Shown: positions 26,455 through 38,689 of the stretch, piece by piece
How the letters are laid out: each line of letters begins with the position of its first letter
Numbering within the stretch: position 1 is the stretch's first letter
Assembly: GCF_018687715.1 (NCBI RefSeq)
Contig: NC_056765.1
Coordinates: 3,348,001 to 3,412,000 of the forward strand
Origin: Carya illinoinensis
Taxonomy: Eukaryota > Streptophyta > Magnoliopsida > Fagales > Juglandaceae
Direction: 5' to 3'
DNA length: 64,000 bases
Program-made: the position numbers and the translations under genes
The notes under the pieces: model-generated
Databases searched by the model: none
Told to the model about the DNA's origin: nothing
What the model saw: only the letters and a program-made list of their open reading frames with translations

Positions 26455-27548
26455 TTTTTTTTTTTTTTTCTTTGGAATCATCAACATAACTTCATTTCAT
26501 TAATAGGTAGAATCCGAAAAACATGGCCTTTCCTTTTCTATCAGAGACATTAGATCACTCGATCCCTCTTCCATCCAAATTACTTCATCACTCATATGTA
26601 AAGCCCTTCTTGCCAAATCATGTGCAACGCTATTGCCTTCTTGGTAGACAAACTTTACTTCCCAATCTGGCATTTGTTGAAGTATATTCTTGATCTCATC
26701 CACTTGTTGCTTCTTTCTGAGTTATATCAATAATGACTTTAAGAGCATTCCCTTCAAACTGAACCTTCTGAATGTTTAACTCACTACAAATTTCCATTTC
26801 GTTCCATAATGCTTAAGCTAGTTCAGCAGGTCCAATAAACATCTTACCAGCACAGACAGTGAACAACATCTCCCCTTGAAAGTTTCTGCCTACCACTCCA
26901 ATTCCCATTTTATTCTCTCCTTTTTCTATGGTTGCATCAAAGTTTACCTTTGTAGTTTCTGCTCTGGGTGGTTGCCATTTAACATCTCTCCTTCTGCAAG
27001 CCCCTTGAATTTGATGTTCATTAATAACTTCATCAGCTTCTTTGAATATTTTGAGATTGAGCAAAGCCTTCTACACTAAATTGGTATGACTGCCAAATTT
27101 ATCTTAAAAAACTGTCATGTTTCTCCTCTTCCATGTACCTCATAAAATAACAGATATCTCCTCAAGCTTCTCCTGATTGAAACATTGTTGTAATTTTTCC
27201 CATAACTGAAAAAAATCCCCTTCATCGTAGTTCCATTTCTGCAAAGAACTTTCCTTCACTGCCCATACATCACCAGTTGCAGGACAGTTCCAAAGTACAT
27301 GATAAGTAGTCTCATTACCCTACCAGTACATATGGGACATAACATGTCATGTACCACCTTCTTCTTAAAGAGATTTTCCTCTGTAGGCAAAATCATGTTA
27401 AGTGCCTTCCAAAGAAACTGCTTCAGGGTACCTGATATACTTGTTTTCCATATCATTTCCCACCTCTGTTTCGTGTCCTTACTGCTTGAACTTTCACACT
27501 GAATTGCTGCAGACATGCTTGAACTTTCCCACCTCTGTTTCCCACCTC
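26455..27548 (-). mobile_element. 5'-truncated L1-type LINE fragment
   Basis: The element is read on the minus strand. Its 3' end is a T-rich run on the plus strand at 26455-26470, which is its poly(A) tail. It is flanked by the perfect 10-bp direct repeat gtctattagg at 26445-26454 and 27549-27558, a good LINE target duplication. Protein remnants in order are a zf-RVT domain (27516-27256, with WKTSISGTLKQFLWKALN and CPIC) and an RNase H-like domain (27064-26813 with KVNFDATI, then 26703-26500 with EGNSVAHDLARRAL). Frames are interrupted between these pieces. The endonuclease and reverse transcriptase are missing, so this is a dead 5'-truncated copy about 600 bp upstream of GOS12. Confidence 0.85.
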
Positions 27549-27558
27549 GTCTATTAGG
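27549..27558. repeat. LINE target duplication, right (gtctattagg)
   Basis: Exact 10-bp match to 26445-26454, marking the truncated 5' end. Confidence 0.8.
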
Positions 27559-30240
27559 GTTGAAAGCACCTCTAATCTCTCTTCCTAAAAAGATTTTTAT
27601 TTTATTTTCCTCCTCAGTCCTCGCTCTTCCAATTTCTTGTTCATTGGAAAATGTATTCTACCTGAAGGTCCAAAACAAGCACAGTCCAAGAAAGTTTCGA
27701 TCAAATTTCTCTATCGAGGGTTAAAAGAAAGAAAAAATACACTGACCTGGCTGTGAAGTGTGAACTATGAAGTGACTTCAATTGAGTTGGGCCCAGCCTC
27801 AAATTGTCCTTGGGCCGAACATGGGTACACTCAAACCAGCAGCCCATAATAATTATTTGAGTTGGTTCAAGTCATTTTCACACGCCTCGAAGATTATGAT
27901 ACAGCATCATTAATTGAAAAAAAAAAAACTCATTAATTTAGGAGAAGTATTTTAGCCTGATTATACAAATATAATAGTTTAAATTAAGGTAATTTGATGT
28001 GATTTTTCATATTATAAGATTATTTTTTAATATTATTTTTATTTTAAAATTTAAAAAACTTAAATTATTTAATTTATTTTATATAAAAATTTAAAAATAG
28101 TTGTAAAAAAAAAAAGGCGACGAATTCTTACCACTATTTTATTATTTTTGCCGTAAAATAACATTTAAGATGAGATATTTGCGATTGGTGTACAACAATT
28201 AGAGATTTATTTTCAACTACATTTGTAATTTTTTCCGACGAATTCGACCGTTGCAAAAAGCCTTAAATGTTCTACCGTTGCTACAAGTACGTACGTACGT
28301 ACGTACACACTGATCATTTCCGGAGCTCAACCATTCCAATCATTCTTTAATTTGATTCTTTCACGTTCTCATCAATTTCTTCATGCGTCTTCTCATATAT
28401 ATTCTCTTTAAGCTTATAAAATGCAATTACGATCACTTTTGTCATCCGGCCAATAATCTTGAAAGCTTCAAAATTACGCCTAATGGACCACTTTTTGATG
28501 TGTCACTTCATAATCGAAACTGGTTTTGTTTCAATGGTTTCACACTCAATGTCGGCATGAAATTATGATCGAGTTTCATTTCCGTATTTCGTACAAGAGA
28601 ATGAGTGTCATTGACGGCTTCTTAGGAATTTATCATCTCCACGCCTTTGGGTAGGATTCTAAATAGAAATAAATATATAAATAAATAATATTAATACTAT
28701 GGATAAGTTCTAAATGCATAAATATTCTACAAATATTTTATATAAAAAAAAATGTATAGTGGAAATTAATTTTTTATAAAAGACATGCGAGATTTATACA
28801 TTTGAGATTTAGATATATTATTATTAAAAAAAGCAGTTCCTTTATATATAAAATTACTCGTTTGTATTCACAAAATTTTGATTAATTATTAATCCATAAA
28901 ACATAATTATATAAATTCAAATTTATTAAATCATGTAATAAAAAAATATAATATACGTGTCTGCGCGCATAAAACTCAATTGTTTTTTAAAAAATTACAG
29001 ATAAAATTATAAGATATAATATAAATTTCTATTTTATCAAAATTAAGTAGCTTATGAATAAGCTCAAACTAGTTTAATAAATAAATTAGTTATAAATATA
29101 ATACTATCTTGATGATAAATTCAACTTTTACTTATATTTAAATAAAAATTAAATGAATAAAGCTTTATCGTACTCGATCAATGTACAACCTTTTTCAATG
29201 CAAGTGGGGAATGGTTTTCTTCATCACATGCATGGCAGGTTGCCTAACCGCTTGAATATCTCCATTATCCATGTCACCAATCTTATCAAAATTAACAGGG
29301 GATGGCCATCGAAGTTTCCTACTCTCAGCAGCCAACGTACTGTACTCTTCATCACATGCATGCATTTTCGTCACGCTTTCGTTCAGAACGTACTGTCACT
29401 TCGATTTTTTTAAAATATATTATATATATATATACTTTTATTCTTTTGTAACAGTTGCGCAAGTGTCATCCATATATAGATCTAAATAAAAAGAAAAATA
29501 TATACTGTAGTCTCGTATTTTTTTACACTATTAAAAAATATAAATTTATTATTTTATTTTTTTTTATTTTACACTTTAAAAATAATAGTGTATTAGATGT
29601 GAGGCTAGCAGTTCTCTAAATAAAATGACATATATATAGATCAAACTAATGTTTGAGATACGGCTGCAAAACACATACGCATTATGTACATAAATTGAAT
29701 AGTAACATTTTTTTTTGCCTTCCATGTTTTTTGTGCACATGAATGTGTCACGATTCATGACATGACAAAGAAAAGAAAAATATGAAGACATTTGTTCAAT
29801 AATTTAATACTTTTTTTTTATATAAATAATGTTAAATACAGTATTAAGATTTGTAAGTTTTGCATGCTTTCATTAAAATAAGAATAATGTTATATACAGT
29901 TGTAAAGTATATAAATGCCGTACAATCGTTTTGAAAAAGAATAGGATTTCTTATTAAAAAATTAATTTTCTTTTTTTATGGGTTCTATATTTGTTTACTT
30001 TTTTTAAAATAATTGTGCGATACTTACAAACTCATTACTGTAAGTATCAGTTTTCTTAAAATAAAGTGTGATTTATAATTAAAAAATACATTTTTTCATA
30101 CGAGTCATAAATTTTTTAATTTTTTTTTAAATACTACACGAGATAGTGATCATTTTTTCATTTTGTGATTAGTAAAAATGAATCACATAATGTCACTTCG
30201 ATACAAAAATAAAAAAATATTGTAATTATAAACAATAGTG
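27559..30240. other. Intergenic DNA, no supported gene
   Basis: AT-rich DNA with a (TACG)n-like run (acgtacgtacgtacgtac) at about 28288-28305. A MITE family B copy lies near 29886-30055. The part around 28110-28260 has repeated gcgacgaattc and ccgacgaattcg words and may be a transposon remnant. Confidence 0.45.
29886..30055. repeat. MITE family B copy
   Basis: Left part tatacagttgtaaagtat, right part gtgcgatacttacaaac. The middle is aaaaaattaattttc flanked by oppositely oriented A/T runs. Relatives lie at about 46776-46975 and 60244-60405. Confidence 0.45.
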
Positions 30241-30300
30241 CTACATACCCCCGGGGTGTAATCCAGCTGCGGCCTCGGGGCTGACGTGGCACGTCAGCCG
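30241..30300. repeat. Left terminal inverted repeat of the MULE
   Basis: Contains ccccggggtgtaatcc, ctgcggcctcg and gacgtggca. Each block has a counterpart in reverse at 38690-38744. Confidence 0.65.
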
Positions 30301-30408
30301 ATAATTAAAAAAAAAAAGGAAAATAGAAGAAAGCTGAAAGGTAACGCAGGAGGGAGGGGTGGAAGCCATTTTCACCTGATTTTGAAGAGAAAACTCGAGG
30401 AGCACAAA

Positions 30409-30620
30409 ACCGGAACCTCCCACCTCGCCGACGAGCTGTAACAAGTGACCATTTACCAGCTTCTTTCATCTGCATCTGTGGGTAAGAGACGGGTCGATTC
30501 TGATGAACAAGGAGGAGACGCAGGATCCATAAACCGGAACCTCCCAATGTCGTCGACGAGCTGTAACAGGTGACCTTTTACCAGCTTCTATCATCTGCAT
30601 CTGTGGGTAAGAGATGCGTG
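30409..30620. repeat. Two-copy direct repeat, 124-bp period
   Basis: The block starting accggaacctccca and continuing with cgacgagctgtaaca, accagcttct and catctgcatctgtgggtaag begins at 30409 and again at 30533. Copies differ by a few substitutions. A third partial copy (catctgcatttgtgggtaag) appears near 30761. Confidence 0.8.
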
Positions 30621-31427
30621 TGATTTTGAAGAACAAGGACAAGAATTGCGCAAGAGCCGAAACTGGGTTTAACTGCGCAAGAGAGCTCGTCGAGGCTTTA
30701 ACTGGGACGGAACCAGAGAGCTCGTCGAGGCTTTAGCTGGGTTTTTTTTTTTACACATTCATCTGCATTTGTGGGTAAGAGAGCGATTTTGGCACTAAGT
30801 TTTTCTTTGAACATTTGATTTGTGTTGTTGCTTTGTGAATGTCGTTTGCTATCTTTATTTTCGTTAAATATTTTGTGGTTGTTTTTGTTTGTATTTCCTA
30901 TTGCTTAGTACTCCTATTGATAAGGCAAGACAGCGTGAAATTTGTTCATTTAGGCAGAAGATCGGCTAGTTCATCAGCATGCACAATCTGATCTTTAGTC
31001 AAAGAAAGCATCAAAAGATTAGTAGAGAGAATCCAACTGATTGTGAAGTTATCATGTTGTGCTTTCTATAATGTTATTTTTGGACAGACCACATTTTTTT
31101 TTTGGCTAAACCCGAATGTTTTTATCAAAATTCCAGTGGTACATGCAAGGGAAACATTTTGTTTTTTTTGTTTTTTTTTTTGCTGAATCCAAGGGAAACA
31201 CAGCTCTGAAAGTATGCCTTTACCTTCTAGAAATTCATTTTTTTTATTGGAAAACTCACCTGTTTTGTAAACTAGGGAATAAAGAAAATAACAAATAAAA
31301 TTAGAGAGAATGTAGTACCGATGCATGTTGTGTTGGATGCTTTGTTTAGAGTTTAATTTCATTGTCTCCCAAGTTTCAATATGTATTAGAATTTAATTTG
31401 TAAGTTCTGGTTTTTGTTAATATTTTA

Positions 31428-31640
31428 AGAGTGGCTCTACAGGCTACAGCCACCAACTCGGGCGACAAGTGTAAAAAAGTTTTTATTTTTCTTTGTTTTT
31501 CATGTATTTTTAAAATACTCTTAAATATTTTTTTTTAAAATTCACAATATCAATAAAAAATACTTAATCACTAGGGGTATATATATGTAAAATCATATGT
31601 TGATAGAAATGCTCGGGACCATTATCAGGATCCCAATCAT
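31428..31640. repeat. MITE family F-like sequence
   Basis: A/T-rich segment with ttcacaatatcaataaaaaa and ttaatcacta. Similar wording (ttcacaatattattaaaaat, ttaatcacta) occurs at 55985-56178 and, weaker, at 43790-43960. Confidence 0.35.
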
Positions 31641-32001
31641 TTCTCTTGTTCTTATTATTGGTGCACTCAAATGAAGATCTTCAACTCACTAGAAAATGAA
31701 AATAACAACTAAATAGAAAAAGAAAAAATAACTATAAAAGAAAAAAAGTGTTTCTAAGTTTGGATTCAGATATGAGATTGTCAGTTATTAATACTTATGT
31801 TGAATTACTTAATTGGTGCCAGTTCAAGGATATTTTCCCAGCATGGAAAACGAGAAAAATCAGTCAACTCCGCAAACATTATCTACCTCAAATCCCCCAT
31901 CCGAGGTATGTTGGAAAAAAATTGGAAAAATCGATTACATTGGTACTCTTGGTATTTTTTTGGGAAAATACATCAATAACATTTATCTAATAACATATTA
32001 G

Positions 32002-34561
32002 GTCATACCATCAAGTAGTCAAAACATTCCAAATTATATGCCTGGTTATTTTGGAGCAATGCCTGCGTGGTCACCAACCTTTCTACCATATCCGGCTGGT
32101 AACCAATATCCAATCAACATACATATAGTGATAACTGATTGATCTGGATTTATTCATAATAAATTAGCTTCTTTGCAACTATCAAAAGAATAAGATATTG
32201 GTTGCAACATGTTTATTTAGTTTTAACATATAATTTGTTGCAGAATGCTGGTTACTCATTTCAACAGTTCATGGAACAGCCGACTCCTTTCAGCAATACA
32301 AGCTCTACCACGAGCAAAATAGTTGGTTCAGAGCTGGATAATAAAACTGATGGTGGGGAATCTGAAGCGCCATGTGCATCTCCTATAGTTGATGAGTGTA
32401 CTGAGGATAGACCAAATCTTACGGAATGTAATAATGCCAGTGGCGAGACATCTTAGAATGTCAAAGTGGTTGATGATGAGGCGATTGAGGAGCCAAAGTC
32501 GGGAATGGAGTTTAATTCCCTTGAAGAGCTATTAAGTTATTATAAGGAGTATGGTAAAAAATGCGGATTTGGGGTGATGACAAAACGGACTGATAGGGAT
32601 GAAGATGACTCTGTTAGATACGTCACTCTTTGTTGTGCCTATAGTGGGAAAGCCCGGAATCACACGTTGAATGTTGCCAACTCACGCCTGACATGAAAGA
32701 CAGAATGTAAGGCAAAGATTAATGCCTTAAGGCAAGATGGAGTGCTTCGGTTGACGACAGTACATAATATCCATAACCATGGCCTCAGTCCGAAGAAATC
32801 CCAGTTCTTTCAATGTAATAGAAAAGTTAGTGATGCCGTAAAAATGGTTCTAGATACAAATGATATGGCTGGCATTCGAGCGAATAAGAGTTATGGATCT
32901 CTCGTTGTTGGTGCAGGTGGGTTCAAGAATCTCCCATTTTTGAAAAAGGATTGTCGTAATTATATTGACAAATCAAGACATCTACGACTTGGCGCAGGTG
33001 GTGCTGGAGCACTCCGACAGTATTTTTTAAGGATGCAATATAAAAATCCTGGGTTCTTTTATATGATGGATATAGATGATGACGAGAGGTTAAAGAACGT
33101 ATTTTGGGCAGACTCCCGTAGTAGAGCAGTGTACCAATATTTTGGTGATGTGGTCACAATTGACACCACATACCTAACGAATCAATATGGGATGCCCTTG
33201 CATTTGTTAGTGTAAACCACAATGGATAGTCAATTTTGTTGGGAGCATGGTTGATTTCTAGTGAGGATACTAAGACGTTTGTGTGGTTATTCGAGACATG
33301 GTTGCAACGCATGGATGGTAAAGCTCCGAAATCTATTATCACTGATCAAGATAGGGTGATGAAAAATGCAATTGTAATTGTCTTTCCAAATACCCGGTAC
33401 AGATTCTGCCTTTGGCATATACTGAAGAAAGTTCCGGATAAGCTTGGCTCATATGGTTCCTACAAAATTGGGATGAAAAATGCATTGATGAAATGTGTAT
33501 ATGACAACCATCGTGTTGATGAGTTTGAGAAATGTTGGGATGAGTTGCTTACCACTTACAACTTGCATGAGAATGCGTGGTTGCATAGCCTATACGTTGA
33601 ACGTGAACATTGGGTGCCGGCATTTTTGAAGGAGTGTTTTTAGGCTGGAATGAGTACCACACAGCGAAGCGAGAGCATGAATGTATTTTTTGACGATTAT
33701 GTACATTCTAGGACAAACTTAAAGGAGTTTGTAGGCCAATTTGATAACGCATTGAAAAAAAAGATTGAGAATGAAAATCTAGCGGACTTCCATTCATTTA
33801 ATGTCACAATCCCCTGCATATCTAGATCTCCGATTGAAAAGAGATTCTAAGAGTTGTACACGATTGCTAAGTTCAAGGAAGTTCAGCAGCAAGTGAACAG
33901 TATCATTGATTTGAATCCAAAGTTACATAATTCTATTGGTGTCGTAAAGACATATATGGTTGACGATAAAGTTTGTTTGGAAGAGTTTACTAAGTTTGTT
34001 AAATACTTTGTGGAGTTTAGTGAGATTGATGCAGTTGCAAAGTGCTTATATGGATTATTTGAGATGAGGGGAATATTATGTCGGCACATTTTGGCCTTAT
34101 TCAGGTGTAATGATATCAAATATTTGCCCGAAATGTACATTTTAGATCGATGGAGGAAGGATATTAAAAGGCGATACACTTCAATTAAAAGTAGCTACGA
34201 TAAAGGGGAACAACGGCTAGATTCTAATAGATATTCGAGTCTCTTAAGTATATGTTATAAGATGATTACCCATATAGCGGGTTTGAGTAAGCATACTGAG
34301 GATGCGAGGACTAAATTAGAAGCAATGATTGAGCTTTATCGTGCCAATGAAGAACCACCATCGATGACTCAAATTGGTTCCAATGTTGATAGTATGGCAA
34401 ATGCCACTAGGGTCGGCGGTTATGGGAAAGTACACAACCCACGTGTGGTTAAAGGAAAAGGCAGACCTCCATCTCTGAGTAGAACATCCAGAATGGAGAT
34501 AGACATGCGGAAAGCGAAAGCAAAGACAAAGAAAGCACCAGCAAAAGGGAAGCGTAAATAG
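32002..34561 (+). pseudogene. FAR1/FHY3-family MULE transposase, broken
   Basis: Translation in the family frame gives a nearly full FAR1-type transposase. An N-terminal linker exon lies at about 32002-32100 and continues after an acceptor at 32241. The FAR1 DNA-binding domain covers about 32500-32820 (FNSLEELLSYYKEYGKKCGF, then HNIHNHGLSP). The MULE transposase domain covers about 33140-33480, with the first catalytic Asp in TIDTTY and the second in ITDQDRVM, then CLWHILKKV. AGMSTTQRSESMN follows, then a SWIM-like GLFEMRGILCRHIL at about 34047. The C-terminus is Lys-rich (KAKTKKAPAKGKRK). The frame is broken by stops at 32454, 32694, 33228, 33641 and 33848 and a frameshift near 33195-33215. 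The first Cys of the SWIM motif seems lost. As it lies between MULE ends it is the element's own transposase rather than a domesticated FRS gene. Confidence 0.85.
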
Positions 34562-35250
34562 GTGCATATATATATTATTTAGTTTAGAATTTATTTTATA
34601 AATGAATTAAAATATGTAATGTATTTTTAATTGACTCACCTATTTTTTAGCGAGAAGGAGTATACACCCGAGTCACGAAAAGAGAAGATACGCCTGTTGT
34701 GGAAGTATGCAGGAATTTATTTGGTGTATTTGAGCTTGATGTGTCTAACATGCATGTATGTTAATTAGTATAAGTATATCGAGGACACCAATTATTTTGC
34801 AATAGTGATGAGTTTGTGTGTCAACAGCCAATGCTAAAGAGAGAAAGCATGTCAACAACCAATGCCAGAGAGAGAAAGCACGGCTTCAGCTGTTTTTGGA
34901 ACCCAGCCACAAGAAATAGTGATGCAGAGTCAAGAAAGCGTAAGTGACTCGGCTAAATTCGAGTTTGTGAAGTATTCTCTATTACAAAAATAAAATATTT
35001 GTTGTTTAATATTTACAGATGCAAGTTGGGTTCGATGGATCACAACCTTTGCAATAATGGGTTCCCAATTAAATCCAATTTGGAAACATTTATCATGGAT
35101 TGGAAAGAATTTAAGTGTATTTGAGCATTTCATTTTGTGAAGTATTGTTGGAAAAAAGCATGTATGTGAGCAACTATTTGAGCAAGTTAATTAGTATTAA
35201 AAGATATTGATGGAAAATATTTTGTATGGCAGATGAATTTATTTTGGGAT
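34562..35250 (+). other. Possible 3' exons of the FAR1 transposase gene
   Basis: Short segments after acceptor-like sites at about 34650 and 34829 could be C-terminal exons (a plausible donor gcgtaagtg lies near 34938). Stops follow quickly in every frame. This is weak and no boundaries are claimed. Confidence 0.25.
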
Positions 35251-35253
35251 GAA

Positions 35254-35700
35254 GTGTTCATGCCCAGAAATGATTTAGTTTGCAATGAACTTGGAAATTC
35301 TGTTGGTGTATTTGAGCAGTTGGGTTTGTGAAATATTTGTTCAAAAATAGGCATGTATTTGAGATGAATTTATTTTGGGATTAAGTGTTCATGCCCAGAA
35401 ATTATTTAGTTTACAATGAACTTGGAAATTCTATTCGTGTGTTTGAGCATTTGGGTTTGTGAAATATTTGTTGGAAAATAGGCATGTATTTGAGCATTTA
35501 AGTGTTCATGCCCAGAAATTATTTGGGATATTGTGAACTTGGAAGTTCTGTTGGTGTATTTCGGTTTGTGTAGTATTTGTTGGAAAGTATGCAAGTATTT
35601 GAATAGAACGTTACCTTGAGCATTGAAGTGTTCATGCCCAGAGATTTAGTGAATGAGTTTGTGAAGTTGGAAACTAAAATCTGGTGTATTTGAGTATCTA
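35254..35700. repeat. Four-copy tandem repeat, about 125-bp period
   Basis: The block gtgttcatgcccaga starts at 35254, 35385, 35502 and 35628. Each copy continues with gaacttggaaattctgttgg, gtatttgag and tttgtgaaatatttgttgga. It lies inside the MULE, 3' of the transposase. Confidence 0.8.
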
Positions 35701-36216
35701 GTTGGATTGGTGCATTAGAAGTTATCTTTTGGGTTCAGCGGGTTGTAATTGTGCAAATAAATTTATACGCATGATTTGTTGCAAACGTTTTTGAGTTCAA
35801 CAGCATAGTGGTTACGTAATGGTTGCCTACCAAATCTTCCCTGAAGCAAAAAATCCTGGGTTCTAAATGTCATTTTGCCTTCAGAAAATACTACCAGGAA
35901 AAAAAAAAAAAAAGAAGAAGGATTAAAATCCTACTTCTGAAACCATCTATTACTCATGCCAACAAGTTCCAATATGCAGCACATCAGTTTCTTGTGAAGC
36001 GTTGGTGCTTCCAATTCCACCAAATAACTATAAACATAGCATTAGTAACTAAAATTCCAAACTGAGCCAATACCAGAAAATAATACAAATGCACATCACT
36101 ATTTGAGCTAACAATGAACTAAGAACTATAAATCCCAAATTACTTATATAACATTAGGTAACATGCATGTACAAAGGCAAAACAACAATAAATCTGAAGT
36201 ATGGAAGCTAAACGCC

Positions 36217-36726
36217 TTATTTTAGCTTCTTGTGCTGCATGCACCAACTCCTTTTGCATATCCTCGTCGATTTTTTGGTTAGTACGATCTTCACTCTCTC
36301 GAGGCGATCTACTATCTTACGCAGCTCCATCTCTCTCTTCTCGAGATGCTCGAGTATTTTCTCAACCTCTTTCTCTTTCATTAACAGTTCGTTGGCCCTC
36401 TCTTGAACTTGTGGCTCAGTCACTTCATTACCATTCAACCACTTGAAAAACTTATAGTATGGTAAGCCTTAATGATTTCAGAAAAATCATTAGAAATAAT
36501 TGAACTGTATTGGAAATTAAAAATTATATATTAAAAGATGGTCATGGCATCTAATTAGTGTGGTTACCTGGATATTGTATTTTGAACATCCCAAAAACGG
36601 TCGTCTGGGATTTTTTGCAGTTGTAAACCATTTCAAAGTGGCTTCAAGCTCGCAGAAGCACAATGTTTGTCCCAAAATACGTTTGGAAAAAGATGAAGAA
36701 TATATTGATGAGGATGATGATGACAT
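36217..36726 (-). pseudogene. GRF-type zinc finger / coiled-coil protein of the MULE
   Basis: Exon 1 (36726-36568) encodes MSSSSSSIYSSSF and a GRF-type zinc finger start: C23-x-C25, then TTAKNPRRPFLGC with C47. It ends at a good GT donor. Exon 2 (about 36467-36217) continues with YYKFFKWLNGNE, the end of the GRF motif, where the expected fourth Cys is Tyr. A coiled coil rich in Glu/Lys/Leu follows (LLMKEKEVEKILEHLEKREM). The two exons do not join in the same phase at the visible splice sites, so an indel or other splice site is needed. GRF fingers bind nucleic acid. Such small GRF/coiled-coil genes are often found in plant transposons. Here it is opposite in strand to the transposase and probably dead. 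Confidence 0.65.
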
Positions 36727-37429
36727 TCTAAGATGAACCCCCATAAAACAATCGAATGACTTCTTGGACAATAACAATGCCAAACCACCCTCAAACAAAA
36801 CCCATAAAAGATAATAACAACCCCCCAACCAATCATAAACACAAGCATTCATCAGTAACCCAACCAATCCAATATGATAATAACAACCCCACAACAGAAA
36901 CCCACAAACAATAACCCAACCATAATTATATAGCTCAAATAAGAATAAAACTTGAAACAAATCTCAATCGGGAGAAAGTGTAGAGATGTATAAAACAATC
37001 AAACGTCAATCTAAATATGAAAACAATCCCACCACATCTCAATTGTTTCAACATTCTAAGCATGTCTAGCTAGTGTATCTGCCACTTCATTACCTAGTCT
37101 ATTAACAACTAAAATCAGCAACTTCATAACTTCAGAAAACAGAACACCAATTCTTGAAGATGATACTGCATGTTGAAGGTCTTCTATTAATAGCAAACAA
37201 TCACACTTTCAACAATAATCCTCTTTATTCCCATATATTTATGTTGTAACGATATTCAATTTTTATAAAAAAACCAAGATCAATTCAACAATCCAATATG
37301 ATATAAAATAATGTCATAGTCAATCCCAGCAACCAAAAACATTAATCAAAGTAAACACAGTTCATTAGAACAATGCCAAACCACCCTAAAACAAAACCCA
37401 GAAAAGATAATACAACCCCCCAACAAATC

Positions 37430-37830
37430 ATAAACACACAACAAGCAAACAATAACCCAACCATAATCCAACCCACGACATATAACCCAACAGAAACCCA
37501 CAAACAATAACCCAACCAGAAGCATGAAATCCAACCCACGGCATATAACCCAACAGAAACCAACAATCAATAACCCAACCAGAATCATGAAATCAAAATC
37601 CACTTATATAACCCAACAAAAACTAACAATCAATAATCCAACTAGAATCATAAAATCAAAACTCACTTATATAACCCAACAGAAACCAACAATCAATAAC
37701 CCAACCAGAATCATGAAATCAAAACCCACGGCATATAACCCAACAGCAGCCCACAAACAGTAACCCAACCATAATCATGAAATCGAAACCTACGGCATAT
37801 AACCCAACAGAAACCCACGCACAGACTTAA
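37430..37830. repeat. Tandem repeat, about 62-64-bp unit
   Basis: About six copies of a unit made of ataacccaaccagaatcat, gaaatcaaaacccac and gcatataacccaacagaaac. Copies near the ends are less regular. On the minus strand it reads as a low-complexity Gly/Val/Trp peptide, which is not called as a gene. Confidence 0.85.
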
Positions 37831-38119
37831 AATTGTAACCCAACAATTGTAATGAATCGAAGAAAACCTACTTAAAAGAACCTCACAAGCTTAACTGAGG
37901 GAGATAAGAGAGACATTCACTACCTTGTTAGTCTTCAACCGGTCGAAAACAGAAACCGCGATAGGCAAGAACAGAGGTGACGATGTCAAACATGGAGGTT
38001 CGGGGGAGAGGGAGGACGCCAGAGATATTAAGGTTAGGGTTTGAGAAATGTTAGGGTTAGGGTTTGAGAAATGTGGAGAAGATAGGTTACGGATGACAGG
38101 GTTGAGAGAAGAGCAAGAG

Positions 38120-38640
38120 CGAAGAGACAGATGAGAGATTTGGGTTAGGTTTGGGCGATTAGGTTACAGGAGAAGAGAGGGAGATTTGGCCGATTAGGTT
38201 ACAGGGAAGAAGAGAGGGAGATTGGGCCATTAGGGCAAATGCTGATTAGGTTACGGGGGAGAAGAGAGGGAGATTGGCCGATTAAGGTACGGGAGAAGAG
38301 ATGGGGATAAGAGAGGGAGAAGTGGCCGATTAGGATTACGGGAGAAGAGATGGGGAGAAGAGAGGGATAAGTGGCCGATTAAGATTACGGGAGAAGAGAT
38401 GGGGAGAAAAAAGGGAGATTTGGCAATTAGGGTTACGGGAGAAGAGATGGGGAGAAGAGAGGGAGAAGTGGCCGATTAGAGTTACGGGACTCGAGGGAGG
38501 CAGATGATAGAAGAGAGAGATGAGGGAAGACGAGGATGATGCCAACATTAAATGCGAGAGAGGAGAGATACGAGACTCGAGGGAGGCAGATGATAGAAGA
38601 GAGAGATGAGGGAAGACGGGAATGATGCCAACATTGAATG
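38120..38640. repeat. Tandem repeat of gagaagagagggag / gattaggttacggg units
   Basis: At least eight degenerate copies of a 45-60-bp unit combining gtggccgattagg, ttacgggagaagaga and tggggagaagagaggga. At 38510-38640 a second unit (gactcgagggaggcagatga, tagaagagagagatgaggga) is repeated twice. The array directly adjoins the right MULE end. Confidence 0.85.
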
Positions 38641-38689
38641 CAAGAGAGGAGAGAGATTTAGTCAAAATCAAAACGACACCTTTTTGATT

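Noticed and set aside
32002..34561. A domesticated FAR1/FRS transcription factor gene
   Set aside because: Several stops and a frameshift, and it is enclosed by MULE inverted ends with transposon-type arrays.
36633..37603. Minus-strand Gly/Val/Trp-rich frames resembling membrane peptides
   Set aside because: They come from the tandem repeat of about 63 bp and neighbouring repetitive DNA in the MULE; low complexity, no family.
38030..38070. Telomere-like gttagggttagggttt words
   Set aside because: Only two or three units mixed with other repeats inside the MULE; not an interstitial telomere array.
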